64,000 nucleotides of DNA from Trichoplax sp. H2 (lineage: Eukaryota > Placozoa > Uniplacotomia > Trichoplacea): positions 124,001 to 188,000 of the forward strand of contig NOWV01000099.1 in the NCBI GenBank assembly GCA_003344405.1. The letters run 5' to 3'. Positions 37,101 to 48,613 of this stretch are shown here, one piece after another. How positions within the stretch are numbered: the first letter of the stretch is position 1; each line of letters opens with the position of its first letter. The position numbers and the translations under genes were made by a program. Under the pieces are notes generated by a model. The model made no database searches, was not told the origin of the DNA, and was given only the letters and a program-made list of their open reading frames with translations.

Positions 37101-40100
37101 CTACAGAAAGTGTGATACGCTTTCGCTATTACAAAATATTCGTTAACTATCGGCTACATAATTCTTTCAAATTAATTGCGTTACGTAATACCTATAGGTT
37201 CCACTGTTTTCATTTCATTATCCTCAGCTTGAAAGAATGATCGCAATTCATTGAACCAGTCCAGTATACATATTATTCTTACTTCGTTGAAAATTATAAG
37301 CAATTTTGTAGCAGTTCGTGTTTTCCGGTAATTTAATTCAGCTTGGACTGTATTAATTTCGTCTGCATACTTATTAGGATACGGTTGGAGCACTTTGCCA
37401 AAAATATTTTTACCTATAGTGTAAAAATCGTGTATAAATTATTTCTTAATGAATAATATATTAATACTACGGTTTTATTACACAGTTAATCTTAATAGTA
37501 AAACTTTAATATCTACCTTCCGATCGAGTATCGTTAGCAATGATTGCATGACAGGATATATCAACAGTAATTGATTCATCAGAAAATCCATCATACATGA
37601 TGCATGAATCAACCAGCTCGAATAGCGCCAACGAATTAGGTGTATTTTCTTTTCCAGTTGGAGAGCTCTTTAGAAATTCGATACGAAGATTAAGAAGGCC
37701 AAATTTGACGTGATTCATGATATAAACAGCTTCGTCTGCATTGGCCTAATTCCAAATTATTGAATATTTACTTCTCATACATCAATAGTTCTTATGAACT
37801 AACGAATTTTGTGTGGTTACTGTAAATATAAATTACCTTTACGAATGACCTTTGTACTTCTGTTTGTGGCGAACTTATTTTTAGATTCCTTAACTCGGCA
37901 TTACTTGCCGATAAATTTTCATTCATTACTCCCATTAGCAAATCAAACTGCACCTTATCAAGTACGAAATGAGCGGTGGATAGGCTTCCAGAGATAGAAT
38001 TTTCTGGTACTGAAGAAATTAATATCAAACTGAGTATTGCGCTAGGAAATGCAAAATTTTTTTTTATGTCTACATACCATCATGTCTTGTGTAACAATCG
38101 AGGTTTCTGATGACCTTTAAATTAAGGGCACATTTATCCTTAAGATAACGTTCACCATCATGCTTAAAACCCAAACGGTTATCTTCGTCGTCAGTTCTTA
38201 CTGCAGAATATAAATCCATGTCTATAATTTCTATTTTAATACAGTCTAGAACGCAATTACGATAGCTTTCATCAATTGAGAATTCCTTCAACAGGACATT
38301 AGAATAAGAGGGCCTTGAGATGTTTTTACTATTCGATGTCGTTCCATCATTGTAAGATTGAGAGATACAATTATTTATACGTAAGTGGCCTAAGTCAGCT
38401 ACAATTAATTCAGAAGAATCGTGATTACGAGGCAAAATAATAACTGGGCTTCCCATTTCCATATTCATTAGCATCCTTGATTTTTGTTTCAATTCATTAC
38501 CACCCAGCTAAGTTATAGAAATTATGATTCTTTAGTATTAAAGATAATAAATTGGAAATTATAGAAAGTGCTACTATATACCAAGCTTTCTTCCGTAGCT
38601 TCTCTCATTTTTTTAAAGACTTCTTCCATATGAGTAAAATGATTAAAAAATGCCATTAACTCATCCTGAAAAAATTGAGTATGAACGTAACGCACTGACG
38701 ACACACGAAGTTTTAATTTCATGTCACAATCACGATAGTGGTCAGGATCTTCACTACCATATCTGAAAAAATAAATAAGTTTATTGTCAGCAAGAATACC
38801 AAAACCGGACATCCTCGAGCATGCTACTAATAACCTGAAAAATTCAAAATTTAAGGCTTCATGATCCATAGTTGAAAACCTAGTCAAAGAAAAAAAAGGT
38901 AACATAATGATTGCAAGATAAAGCTCGGTATCAGTATTACCTTACTTTTGTCTAAAATATATATTACCTTTCTTTATACAGGGAACCAGACGGCGATAAA
39001 TCTAATAATGCGATGTTACCAAGTCGTCCTTTCACAGAAGTATTTCCTTGGCTTAATGCAACTTCCGTACATAAGTCTGATACACAGGCCTGAGCCAGCT
39101 GATACTCATTCTTGCTTAACCTGATGGTCAAGGATCGTACCTTAAATTTGATTTCATTATCAGTCATATTACCTGATCCACCAGACTGTAATTCTGTGCT
39201 AGAATCGGCGATATTCCTTCGATCATAATCTTGCTGTAGTTCGATCTCTTTAATAGGAAAGCAGTCGATTAGTAATAACATACTCTAAAATTTATTGCAG
39301 AAATTAGCGAAAATTCATTATTAAGTCAACAAGGTACCGGAAATGTTGTTATTTGTTTGATTTTGGAAGCACTCTAGTAAGCATAGACAAGATTCTAGGT
39401 TGACTACCATATCCAGCGAATTGAAGTTTATATCCACTTGTCGTTTTGTCTACACATGGTAGCGGAAAAAATTAATTAATTTACTCATAACGTAGTACAG
39501 CATCGGCTGTTGAGTGTCTTTGATGAATAACTTCATTGATTAAAAAACTTACAATATCGTATCTAGGAGCAGAAATTCCAGAATTTCCATTTATTATTGT
39601 AATATTAATTTTAACTAAGGCGCTATCCCGCTCTAGCTTATTAGATAAACTATCATCAATTACTGGATCAATTAAATCAAGGTGCGTAGAAGACACCCGA
39701 TGAGAAGATTGAGATTTGGCAACAAATCTGCTTTCTGAATTTGTTGAAACCATAAGATCTTCTATTTGTAAGCTATACAGCTTTATTTCCACGAAAGTTA
39801 TGAAATTAGATGTATTACTAGCAGTCATGCTGAAATCTTGCAAGGAAAAGTTCAGCAAAGGAACCTCGTCGCCGCCAGCTTCCTTGACGAGGGTAATTGA
39901 TATGCATGGAATCGAAAATCCAGCTTCAAATTTCATATTCGTACTTGAGGTATTCATTAACACTGATGATTCACCTTTCTCTTCTTCATTGTTATTTATC
40001 TGCGTCTTAGAACTATCGTTTTCAGCTTGATCTACTAATAGGTTCTGTAACGTATCGTTAATGTGATTATATATTTTAGGGTTAACAGTCACTTGCAAAG

Positions 40101-43100
40101 GATTAACGATTTCACCAGTGACTTTTAGCAATGGAGACTCATTAGCGAGTTTCATATCTTCGGAAAGAATATCACGACTATCAATAAATCTATCAATAAC
40201 AAATTTAATTGTTGTATCTTTAAGAATGTCATAACCATTATAACACATTTCTTTTGTGTCGATCTTTGATTCAGAATCATATACGGCAGATAAACTGATA
40301 TTTTCAATTTGTAGAACTATTCGATCTCCTAAAGTTTGTTTAAGGCCCGCTTGAGAGACGGTTAACGATTTATTCTGTAGTGAAATTTCGCCGAGGCGTG
40401 CAACCAGAGCTTCACTAGCAACGTTATTTCGTGGTAGTACAATTACGGGGCTTTGAATTTTCATATCAATAACGAGATTCACATTTGCCTTACTGGAAGA
40501 AGCGCAATCAACGCTCGTGTCTCCGGTAATAACGTTGCCTCGATCATCAGCATCATTTTGAGATTGGTAGCAATCAGTATTCCTATTTACAGGGTTTGAT
40601 AAAAACTCAAGTTGATTGGACAAGGTCTGTTTTTCACTAACAATATTCCTAGCTACTCCACTAGCTGCGGAACGGATTGACCTACCAAGGTTTTCCGTAG
40701 AAGTTCGAAATTCCCCGATACAGGAATGTAACTCAGAAATAAATAACGGTTTATGTACATATTGAGCAGAGGCCATGCGCAATGTTAGAGCAATTTTCGT
40801 TGATAATGGATCTTGATTTGATGACTCATCTATAGCATTCGAAGCATAGATTTCATTTGTTTTGATAATTCCAAATGATAAGGCTTTCGTTGGATTATTA
40901 GAATCTTTCGTTAATAAATTCGAAATTAAAGCGTCTCCTTTTGCTCCCCCAATACCAAGAGTTGAGAGATCGCATTGTTCAGAAAAGCTACCAAGTAAGA
41001 AGACAAAATTACGAACTGCAACATTCGTAAGGTCTATGCAAGTAAGACCATCTATTGCACCATCTAATTTTAATTCTCTTCCAATTGTCGCACTGATTCT
41101 TGCACGATTCATACCAATAATTGCAACTTTACGACCAATGGTTGCATTGTTAGCTGAAGTAATCCCGCGTACTAACACCACGCTTAAGCTTTGAAAATCG
41201 ACGATAATGTCCACTTTATTGGACGATAATACCTTTGATACGGCCATGAAAAGAAATTACAAAAATTTGTCTAAATATCACATATTTGAAATTTAAAAAT
41301 ATAACAACTTACCTTCATGACGCTGTCATTGTCAACATCAGTATGGGTTTCCTTTGCAATGTTGACATTGATCTCAGAGGAAATACGATCAATAAACGCC
41401 ATTATTTCTACAATAAGTTCTTGGTTGGCTACGGATGAATATAAATAGAACAGGACTTTTACTCATGATGAAAGCGGAGTAAAACAAGTAATTTGTAAGT
41501 CTACGTGATCCATGATCTTTTTGCAAGTAATTTTGAATTTGATTACCTATCATTTCCAAAGTGTTGCAATGGATAGATGCAATTTTTAGACCTTCTTTAG
41601 GAATACCCTCCGAGGGATAATTTCCGTCGACCGCTTGATATTCAATGGAAATAAGGGTTCGAGAGTCCGAAAAGCTCTCCAGTGGACTATTAGTATCTTT
41701 TTCATCTTCTTCATTTAGAGAAGTCTTCTTAGAGGTAATAAAAGTGTCAAAGTCTGGTCCATACAACTGAAGTCTATCAAAGACCGAAAAGAGTTGCACT
41801 GATAAAGACACAGATATATCGTAAGGACACTTCGTAAAGTTTGCCTTCACTCCCTTAACTTCAACTTCAGCAATATCTCGTCCTACATCGATTCCCGTAA
41901 TACGATATTATTAGTGATAGACCGTACTACAAATATTTAAGCATGTATGATATTAGGAGCTAATGATTCTGTACCTCTGCTAGAAACTATCAAAGTTGTC
42001 GTTTCAATCTGAAATTCTACTAGCAATAATTTCGATTCTACAACAAATTGAGGTTTGACAGGTTCTACTTCGATGTCTGGTACTTTACTTTCGGATATCC
42101 TAATATTATTGCACGAGCCATTATCATACGTAAGTGAATAGAAACGTTAAAGACATTTAATAACAGCTTGTATGTTTTTAATTATAAAAGCCAAGTAATG
42201 CTATATTACGATAAAAACACGTATATTAGAGTGTGTACCGTTGACTTTCAGTAACATCGTTAGAAATTGACGGATTGATGTAGGCTGATAATTCGTCATC
42301 GGACACTAGTTTCAATTTTATTTTCGGTTTCGTGTATGAAATAAGAAATAATTAACGTTTACTATAAAGCTTGGTTATACCCAAATTAAAATAGAACTAT
42401 AAGTAGAATGATTATACTTTTTCCAGTTGACGTCAGTATCGGAGAGTCAACGCTATCATTATTCGCCAAAGCAGTTAGACACGAAACGAAAGCGATAAGC
42501 TGTAACAACACAGATCGATATTAGCATCTGTGAATAATACAGCTTTTGAATTTCAAAATAAGAAAAATCTAGTAGAGAAAAGTTGGCTACCTTTTCTTCA
42601 TTTAAGTGTACCCTCAATTCTGGTAATGTGCCAGACAGTGTTGCGCTAGGCCATTGGGGATCGGTGGTAGGATAAAGACGTCTTAATATAGATCATACAG
42701 TATATTAGTCAGACAACATCACTTCATTATAAAAGTCACATCATATTAATTATTGAAACGATTAACATTACATTGTACAAACCTTTCCATAAACAATAAA
42801 ATACTAAATTTATCTACTAAATAAGCATCAGTAGAATCTTCCACGAGTAACGTTTGCCAATCGTTACCAAGTTGATTAACGGAAATTTGCAAGTCACGCA
42901 TCAATAAGTTGAATCTATACAGTGTAGTATGACACGATAATTAGTTATTAATTCAATAGGTTAAGTATCGATGTTGCAAAAATATACATCGCTGAAAGGT
43001 ACCTTTCGTATAGTTTATCGTGAACGGCATCACTAATTGATGATATATGGCTAGTATTTGTAATTATACTTTTAAATATGGCATCTTCTTCGTCCTCTGA

Positions 43101-46100
43101 TGGCGTCGATGGTGGAGTTAAAAAAGAATCTAAATCCAAATAATGCAATCAAATGATTTAGTACTCTCAATATAGAAATAGGATCTATTATATTTGTAAA
43201 TACTTTCCTGTATAACTTACCATCATTATTTGAAATCTGGCGGGTAAGATCCGCTGATTTTGCCTCTACATTAGGTAAATCTTCAACGTTGTGAAATAGC
43301 AGATGACCAAGATCGAGAATAACCTGAGATATAGCCATATAATATGCAATTAAGCATAAGCAATACTTACTATCAATAGACATAGTTTTAAATACTTGTC
43401 GCTATTCAACTAAGCATTTAATCCTGTCATACTTACGATTGGAGCATTAACATTAGTAAAATTTTCCGGGATCACAATCTGTGGAGCAGAGATATCTAGG
43501 TATACACTCCATTTCTTTGTCTAAAAGTGGTTTTGAATAAAGTATCTGTGTGATATACTTCATATTTGGTGAACAATCATACTTTTATAGCAAATTGGAA
43601 GTAGCAAAAGACCTTAATAGATCCATGCAAAAGCTGATCAAATGTATTCCGCAATTCTTCCTTCGTTTGATTTTTTAAATGTTCGTAACGGCTACGAGCA
43701 GCATCAGTAATAAGCTTAGATCTGGATGTTTGCTTCTGGTTAAAAAAGTTCATCAGCTTCGATATCACAGTAGAGTTATAAACAATAGCTAGCGGTTGAG
43801 AATGAACGCGTAGCCTAAAGTATATTTAAAATTAAGCATTTAGTCTGATGGTTAACAAAATAGTTCAATTTTATTTTCTTATGATTTATTGCTACTGTTA
43901 TAGAATATCTATCTAGAAAAATAGTATAACCTATAGTCCACTTTAGCATCAAGTGGATTTCGTTCAAATTGAAGATGAAAGATATCTTCTGTAGATTTTT
44001 CCTGCTTCTGTATATGCAAATCAATATTACCGGTAAACATTGACAATTTAGCAGATAATAGAAGCCTGTATACGTATTTTACAACGCTTTATCAAACTAA
44101 AATGATGAAAAGTTCCGTTATTGTATCATTACATCCTGTTGATATATTGTCATACATTATACTTACCTTTGGAGCGGGAGAAATTACGTTTGGCAACAAA
44201 GATTCCTTAGTAATCATATCTTTTACTACTAAGGACCCAAGGGACATATTGATATCAATAAAATCAGTGCGTAGTCCAAGCGTAAGATTTGCAGTAACTT
44301 TCATTAGGTCGATAGAAGCAATTGGTTGATAAATTGCTTTATATCCTAATTGAGTGATATTACCCGATTAATGCAGGGAGTTAAAATGGGGGCTTGTAAG
44401 AATGGAATAAAGTTAGCATAGCACGAACTACAGACAATCTATTACCCTGTGGTTCAATGAAAGTGATAAATTTTTACCTTGAGTGGTATTACTTGATGAA
44501 TTTATAAATAATACCGATCCAGACCGCAAGCAGAAGTTAATAGATGCGAATATCAGGTCACGATATAAAATACTACTATCGACGGAGGTGTTACTGAAGG
44601 AATTGAATAATTCTTCTTCTACGAAGAAAAATGATCGGTTACAGGCGCATTGATACTGATCATAACTAATAAGTTGAAGTTGTACTTATAATACTAACCG
44701 AACTCAGTAATATCTTCATTTTCTTTGGGAGCGTCTTTAATTGGCTGCTTTGATACAACTGCAGCTTTTTTGATTTCAACTTCATTGGAATTGGTATCGC
44801 TTTTACTACCCCATGAAGTCCATTCAGGAAACCACCGATTAGCAGTAAGAGGGGCTCTATCTGTGTCAGTAGTTTTGTTCATCTCCTATTCGAGCATACA
44901 ATATTTTTTCAGTTGACTGGATACTATGATATATAACATAAAACCTAATGATCTATCATATAAAGATCAGCAAACTTAATTGATCGACATCATAGTTAAA
45001 GTATAAAAAGTACCTTTTCTAATAATTTCTCAGCGAGAATTTTTTGCATGACCAATTCGCGCAAAATTATAATCTCGTTGATATTCATTTCATCTTCAAT
45101 CCTTAATCGTTCTTCCTAAGATTATAATTCATTTTCGTATGCTTATATAAGACTGATTGCCAGTGATAGTGTAAAAAGTAGACGTGTAGTTATTAATAAA
45201 ATAATTGGATTTTACGTTTCTTTACCGTAACATAATCTTCAACTTTTGATTCAGTTAGATGCTGCTTGTACAGATTCATATACAGTAATAGACTGTGAAC
45301 ACGTTTGATGACAAAGGAACGTGATCGACGATGTAGGCGTTCTCGCACATCGTTCAAAGTAACAGTTATGGCAAATTGCCACCATTTCCTCGCACTAATT
45401 ATTTAATTGAAATGAGCAGAATACATCTGTTAACTTTTGATATAAATATTGTATGCCAATATCATTCCATCAATGCAGTAATACGATTTAAGAGATCTAT
45501 TATACGTATGTGTATTAAGTATAACCTTTGCTTATTAATGGGAACTTTTGGTTTCCATTTTCTAAATTTTCTTGATATACTATTTCTTTCCACTTCATCC
45601 ATTGTATAAACCAAATTTTGTAACTGATGTGATGATAGTGTTATTGAAATTTTACTAAGTTCAGTATCAATAATATATCTTGGTTTATTTCGAGATTTCA
45701 AAGGTAACTCCGATCTATTCGTAGATAACTTTGTGACCGCACATAATGGTTCTAGAAGATAGCAATGCTTCTGCAAGATAAATAAGTTGCCATAATATGC
45801 TTAGTAATGAACTACACGGCAAGATTGTAGAAAAAACTTTATTACAGATAATCTCCTTACAATCTCTTTACCAAATCCATTGACTTGCAAAATGTCCTTA
45901 AAATGAATAAAGATCAAGAAGAGTCAATTAGACATAAAAATCGCTAATGGTATAGCTACTAGGCAGATTACCTGAAGCTCTATAATAGGAAGATCGCCGT
46001 AAAGATCAGTATCATCGTCATAATATATGGCAAGATTGCTTAGTGCAACAGATTTTACAATTAATGGATCTTCATCGGCAACTTGATCCTACGATAAAAT

Positions 46101-48164
46101 ACATCATATTCAAAGTTAAAAAGACATCAGTTGATTATTAACGTGGTAATGTATAAATGTAAGGTTACTTCTTTCTTTGCTGCTTGAACTCTTAAGCTAG
46201 AAATTGTTATTCCACATGCCACAGGCCTATTATTGTAAGCAGATGGTCCTTCATAACGTATATGGACATCGCTGATAACAATCTAAGACAATAGACAAGA
46301 AACTTAACCATGATTCTTTAATAAGCTGCAATGATTACATTAAAGACTTTCGTTATTAGGCAATACTCATGTGTAAATATATAAATAGAAATATCTAGAC
46401 ATTAGTATAGGTATTTTGACTATGCAGTAAGAATATTGACAGAAATTTTTACTTGTAAATTTTCAATGATGCTTGTAAATAGAGAATTTGATACGAAACT
46501 GGAAGCAAACGATGTTGCAGCTGACCACCAACTCACTGACTCATTTGCAGTAAGACTTGCCTAATTTAATTGGTAAATGAGAACAATTATTATAAAGTAT
46601 TTACTAATGAACGATTCAAGAACTGACCAAAGTATGAATATCACGAAGTTGTTGTGGTGAAATAATATTTACCCTCCATTGACTTTCCATGGCATCTAAT
46701 TGCTGCCTCTTTCTATTGTTTTCAATTTGTTTTTCCTCTTCTGCATCATACGGCTAGCGATAGTACGTAAAATAGCGATAAATTTAGCTAATTTTATAAT
46801 GTAGTGGAGCAGATATTGAGATTTGTACCTCATCTTCAGAGTGAGGTCCAGCTACTATATACAATTGCTCAATATGTATTTCCCAAGAACTCGTAGTACT
46901 TCTTCGCAGTGGTACTTTTAACTTTAATTTTCCTAAGAATCCTGTTAAAGATGAAGTATAGCGTTTGATATGCACCATTTAATTCTTTTTCTATGCTGAC
47001 GTTATCGAAATCGGTATCCATCGCTATACTAGGCTACTGAAATGATAACCTATTGTATATAGGTAGTCTTGTAGCAATTATACTTCAATTATAATAAATG
47101 AGGCGAGATCAATTTGGCGCACCTGATTTAACAGCCAAAGGTAGATCCAATTTTCTCAGAGCATCCTTCCTGAGAGGTAAATTTTCCAACTCGACGGCAC
47201 CTAATTGTGATAATCATTGATCCTTTCAGTTCCATTTTGAATTAAAGCACGATATGTTTTGCTTACGTGCAGTACTATTGCGATATAATAGAGTAACTAG
47301 TAAAGTCTATTTATACAGTCAATACGAGTCAATATTAAAACTTATGTAGGAGTATTAGGTATACTGTAACATTGATGTGAGAGTATCGTATAAACTCGTG
47401 ATTACTATCAAGCTTTTAAGTAGGTTGAAAATCTGTGCCTTCATTTAAAGGGCGTTTTCTAGTACATTGCCCGGGCATTCTATAGAATGCCCGGTTCCGT
47501 ACATGGACCTTGACAATTTGTTAATGAATAGATTGTAAATAGAGCAAAGCATGTTCAAACTCGATAAGGTAAAATTTCATCTTCATGTCCACAACACCAA
47601 TATAGTCTATCAAGTTGTCCCTTCATGACATACTGTACTGTTGTTATCACTAAGCCATTTCAAATACTTCCTCTTTCATCATCAATTCATGAATTCAATT
47701 TTGGAAGAAAAGGCGTCTTGTTTTTTTTTTAATTTTAATAGCTCACTTTGCCCCTGCCTGCCTGCATTTTTCGTCTACGATCGCGGAAGAGTCTATCCTA
47801 CGTATGAATTTGTCATCTATGCAAGAAATCCGATTGATTGTTGATAGGATGGGTTGAGATTAATGGATTAGAGTTATACATGTCGATTAGGGAAGTAGTA
47901 GCATATGGAAGTGGACACTATATCTATTACCAGTGAACATCATCTGATTGAGCTTGTGATATACGCTGTACATAATGTCAATTCAACTGTATGAGTTGAA
48001 CTTAATTAAGAGAATAAGCTATAGCAAGCGAGTAGCATTGGCAAAACGAGGGCATGCCTTGACTTACCACTTAAAATGCCGATAGAGAGCTGATCTGTAT
48101 TCAAGTTTTCCACATACTCTCCAATGTAAGTATTAATGATCCACGTCGCTAATTTCTCTAACAT
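29531..48164 (-). CDS. VPS13D: VPS13D orthologue, bridge-like lipid transfer protein, many exons
   Basis: An 18.6 kb gene on the minus strand. VPS13 proteins are rod-like channels that move phospholipid between membranes at contact sites; VPS13D acts between ER and mitochondria/peroxisomes in known animals. The start exon (48164-48068) opens [18 protein letters not shown], the chorein N-terminus, and continues in 47200-47123 ([20 protein letters not shown]) and 46941-46829. From the 3' side I resolved 36110-35890, 35768-35687, 35613-35468, an exon ending near 35340, 35189-35102, the large 35025-31884, 31801-31665, 31572-31394, 31279-31206, 31109-30942, 30868-30668, 30568-30312, 30250-29938 and 29635-29531. 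A UBA domain and a lectin-like QxW segment mark it as VPS13D rather than VPS13A/B/C. Exons between 46.8 and 36.1 kb match VPS13D in order, but I did not fix every junction. The largest is a 588-codon frame near 41247-39481. One junction near 35.40-35.47 kb does not close in phase with the obvious sites. No premature stop was found inside a conserved exon. Confidence 0.95.
32430..32840 (-). other. VPS13D: VPS13D ricin-type beta-trefoil (lectin-like) segment
   Basis: Two QxW motifs are seen, [16 protein letters not shown] near 32760-32710 and [13 protein letters not shown] near 32587-32545, separated by a VLDAKESK-type strand. QxW repeats define the ricin B-like beta-trefoil, and such a module is reported between the VAB and C-terminal parts of VPS13D only. 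Sugar-binding residues cannot be judged by eye. Confidence 0.7.
32990..34960 (-). other. VPS13D: VPS13D VAB (adaptor-binding, SHR-BD) domain
   Basis: Within the 3142-base exon the translation passes through [29 protein letters not shown]-like and [11 protein letters not shown] segments, then repeated beta-modules ending in asparagine-containing turns ([38 protein letters not shown]). This is the VAB domain, which in VPS13 proteins binds PxP-type adaptors; for VPS13D the known partner on mitochondria and peroxisomes is Miro. Conserved Asn positions of the repeats are present. Boundaries are approximate. Confidence 0.85.
35985..36110 (-). other. VPS13D: VPS13D UBA domain
   Basis: The exon opens [20 protein letters not shown] and continues through an [12 protein letters not shown] helix, the three-helix ubiquitin-associated fold with its Met/Leu-Gly-Phe loop (ALGF). 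Among VPS13 paralogues only VPS13D carries a UBA domain, which binds ubiquitin chains and is linked to mitochondrial clearance. The exon ends at 35890 in an [10 protein letters not shown]-type low-complexity linker. Confidence 0.88.
43080..43131 (-). other. VPS13D: VPS13D acidic/TPP stretch, candidate phospho-FFAT-like motif
   Basis: After splicing of a ~91-base intron whose donor follows NND, the protein reads [19 protein letters not shown]. Its position matches the region of vertebrate VPS13D that carries a DDEYKTP stretch, implicated in VAP binding. The Phe, the Thr two residues later and the flanking acids fit a phospho-FFAT core; the first core position is Ser rather than Glu/Asp. VAP recruitment is inference. 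Confidence 0.45.
46829..48164 (-). other. VPS13D: VPS13D chorein N-terminal exons 1-3
   Basis: Exon 1 is 48164-48068 (phase 1 end, donor GTAAGT), exon 2 is 47200-47123 and exon 3 is 46941-46829. Together they encode about 96 residues of the chorein_N module that caps the lipid-transfer groove at the donor membrane (the ER side in VPS13 proteins). The ATG is set by the conserved start ML-x-x-L and by [13 protein letters not shown] immediately after it. An ATG codon near 46978 also begins an open frame, but it lies in the intron just upstream of exon 3 and is not the start. Intron 1 (48067-47201) is 867 bases and carries a 24-base perfect palindrome. Confidence 0.93.
47471..47494. repeat. 24-base perfect GC-rich palindrome in VPS13D intron 1
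   Basis: CCGGGCATTC followed by TATA followed by GAATGCCCGG is its own reverse complement over all 24 bases. It stands out in surrounding sequence that is roughly two-thirds AT. It could be an intronic regulatory site or the remnant of an inverted-repeat transposon. No function is assigned. Confidence 0.9.
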
Positions 48165-48351
48165 TTTGCCTCATTAATTCTAGTGTACTAGTCACGATTC
48201 ATCTACGCTGTATAACCTAATATTTAAAGGTAAGATTAAGACGATCTTTTGCCATTTACAGCTGGACTCGATCTTGCATGAACAGCAGCAACCATTTTGC
48301 AGAGATTATTTTGCAGTGATAATGACGTACCGTATCGACTGGCTGGTTGTC

Positions 48352-48442
48352 CTACAGTATACAGTACAGTACTGTACTGTACACTGTGCAGTACTGTCTA
48401 CTGTATGCAAGACTTACAGTAGTATTCGGTGTACCAGTCTGT
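48352..48442. repeat. TACTGTAC palindrome cluster upstream of VPS13D
   Basis: CTACAGTATACAGTACAGTA and the following ACTGTACACTGTGCAGTACTG overlap to give several nested self-complementary words within 60 bases. The cluster lies about 190 bases upstream of the VPS13D start codon at 48164. Confidence 0.65.
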
Positions 48443-48613
48443 ACTGTAGTCGAAAAGGACGATAGCGTATAGTTTAACAGTTCGATATAGTAAAGCTTTA
48501 GTATGATATGGGGAGTCTTGAATGAGTATTTCTTTTACTATTTCTCTATCATGGCAAACATATCCATATTCTGTCTGTCCGTGTTCTTTCTAAATTTATT
48601 AAAACTGGCAGTA

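Noticed and set aside
39716-41194. Plus-strand open frames of 104-110 codons opposite VPS13D
   Set aside because: They are antisense shadows of the well-supported 588-codon VPS13D exon.
46784-46978. ATG at 46978 as VPS13D start
   Set aside because: The conserved chorein start and [10 protein letters not shown] exon lie upstream (48164 and 47200), and the sequence between 46978 and 46942 is intron ending in an AG acceptor.
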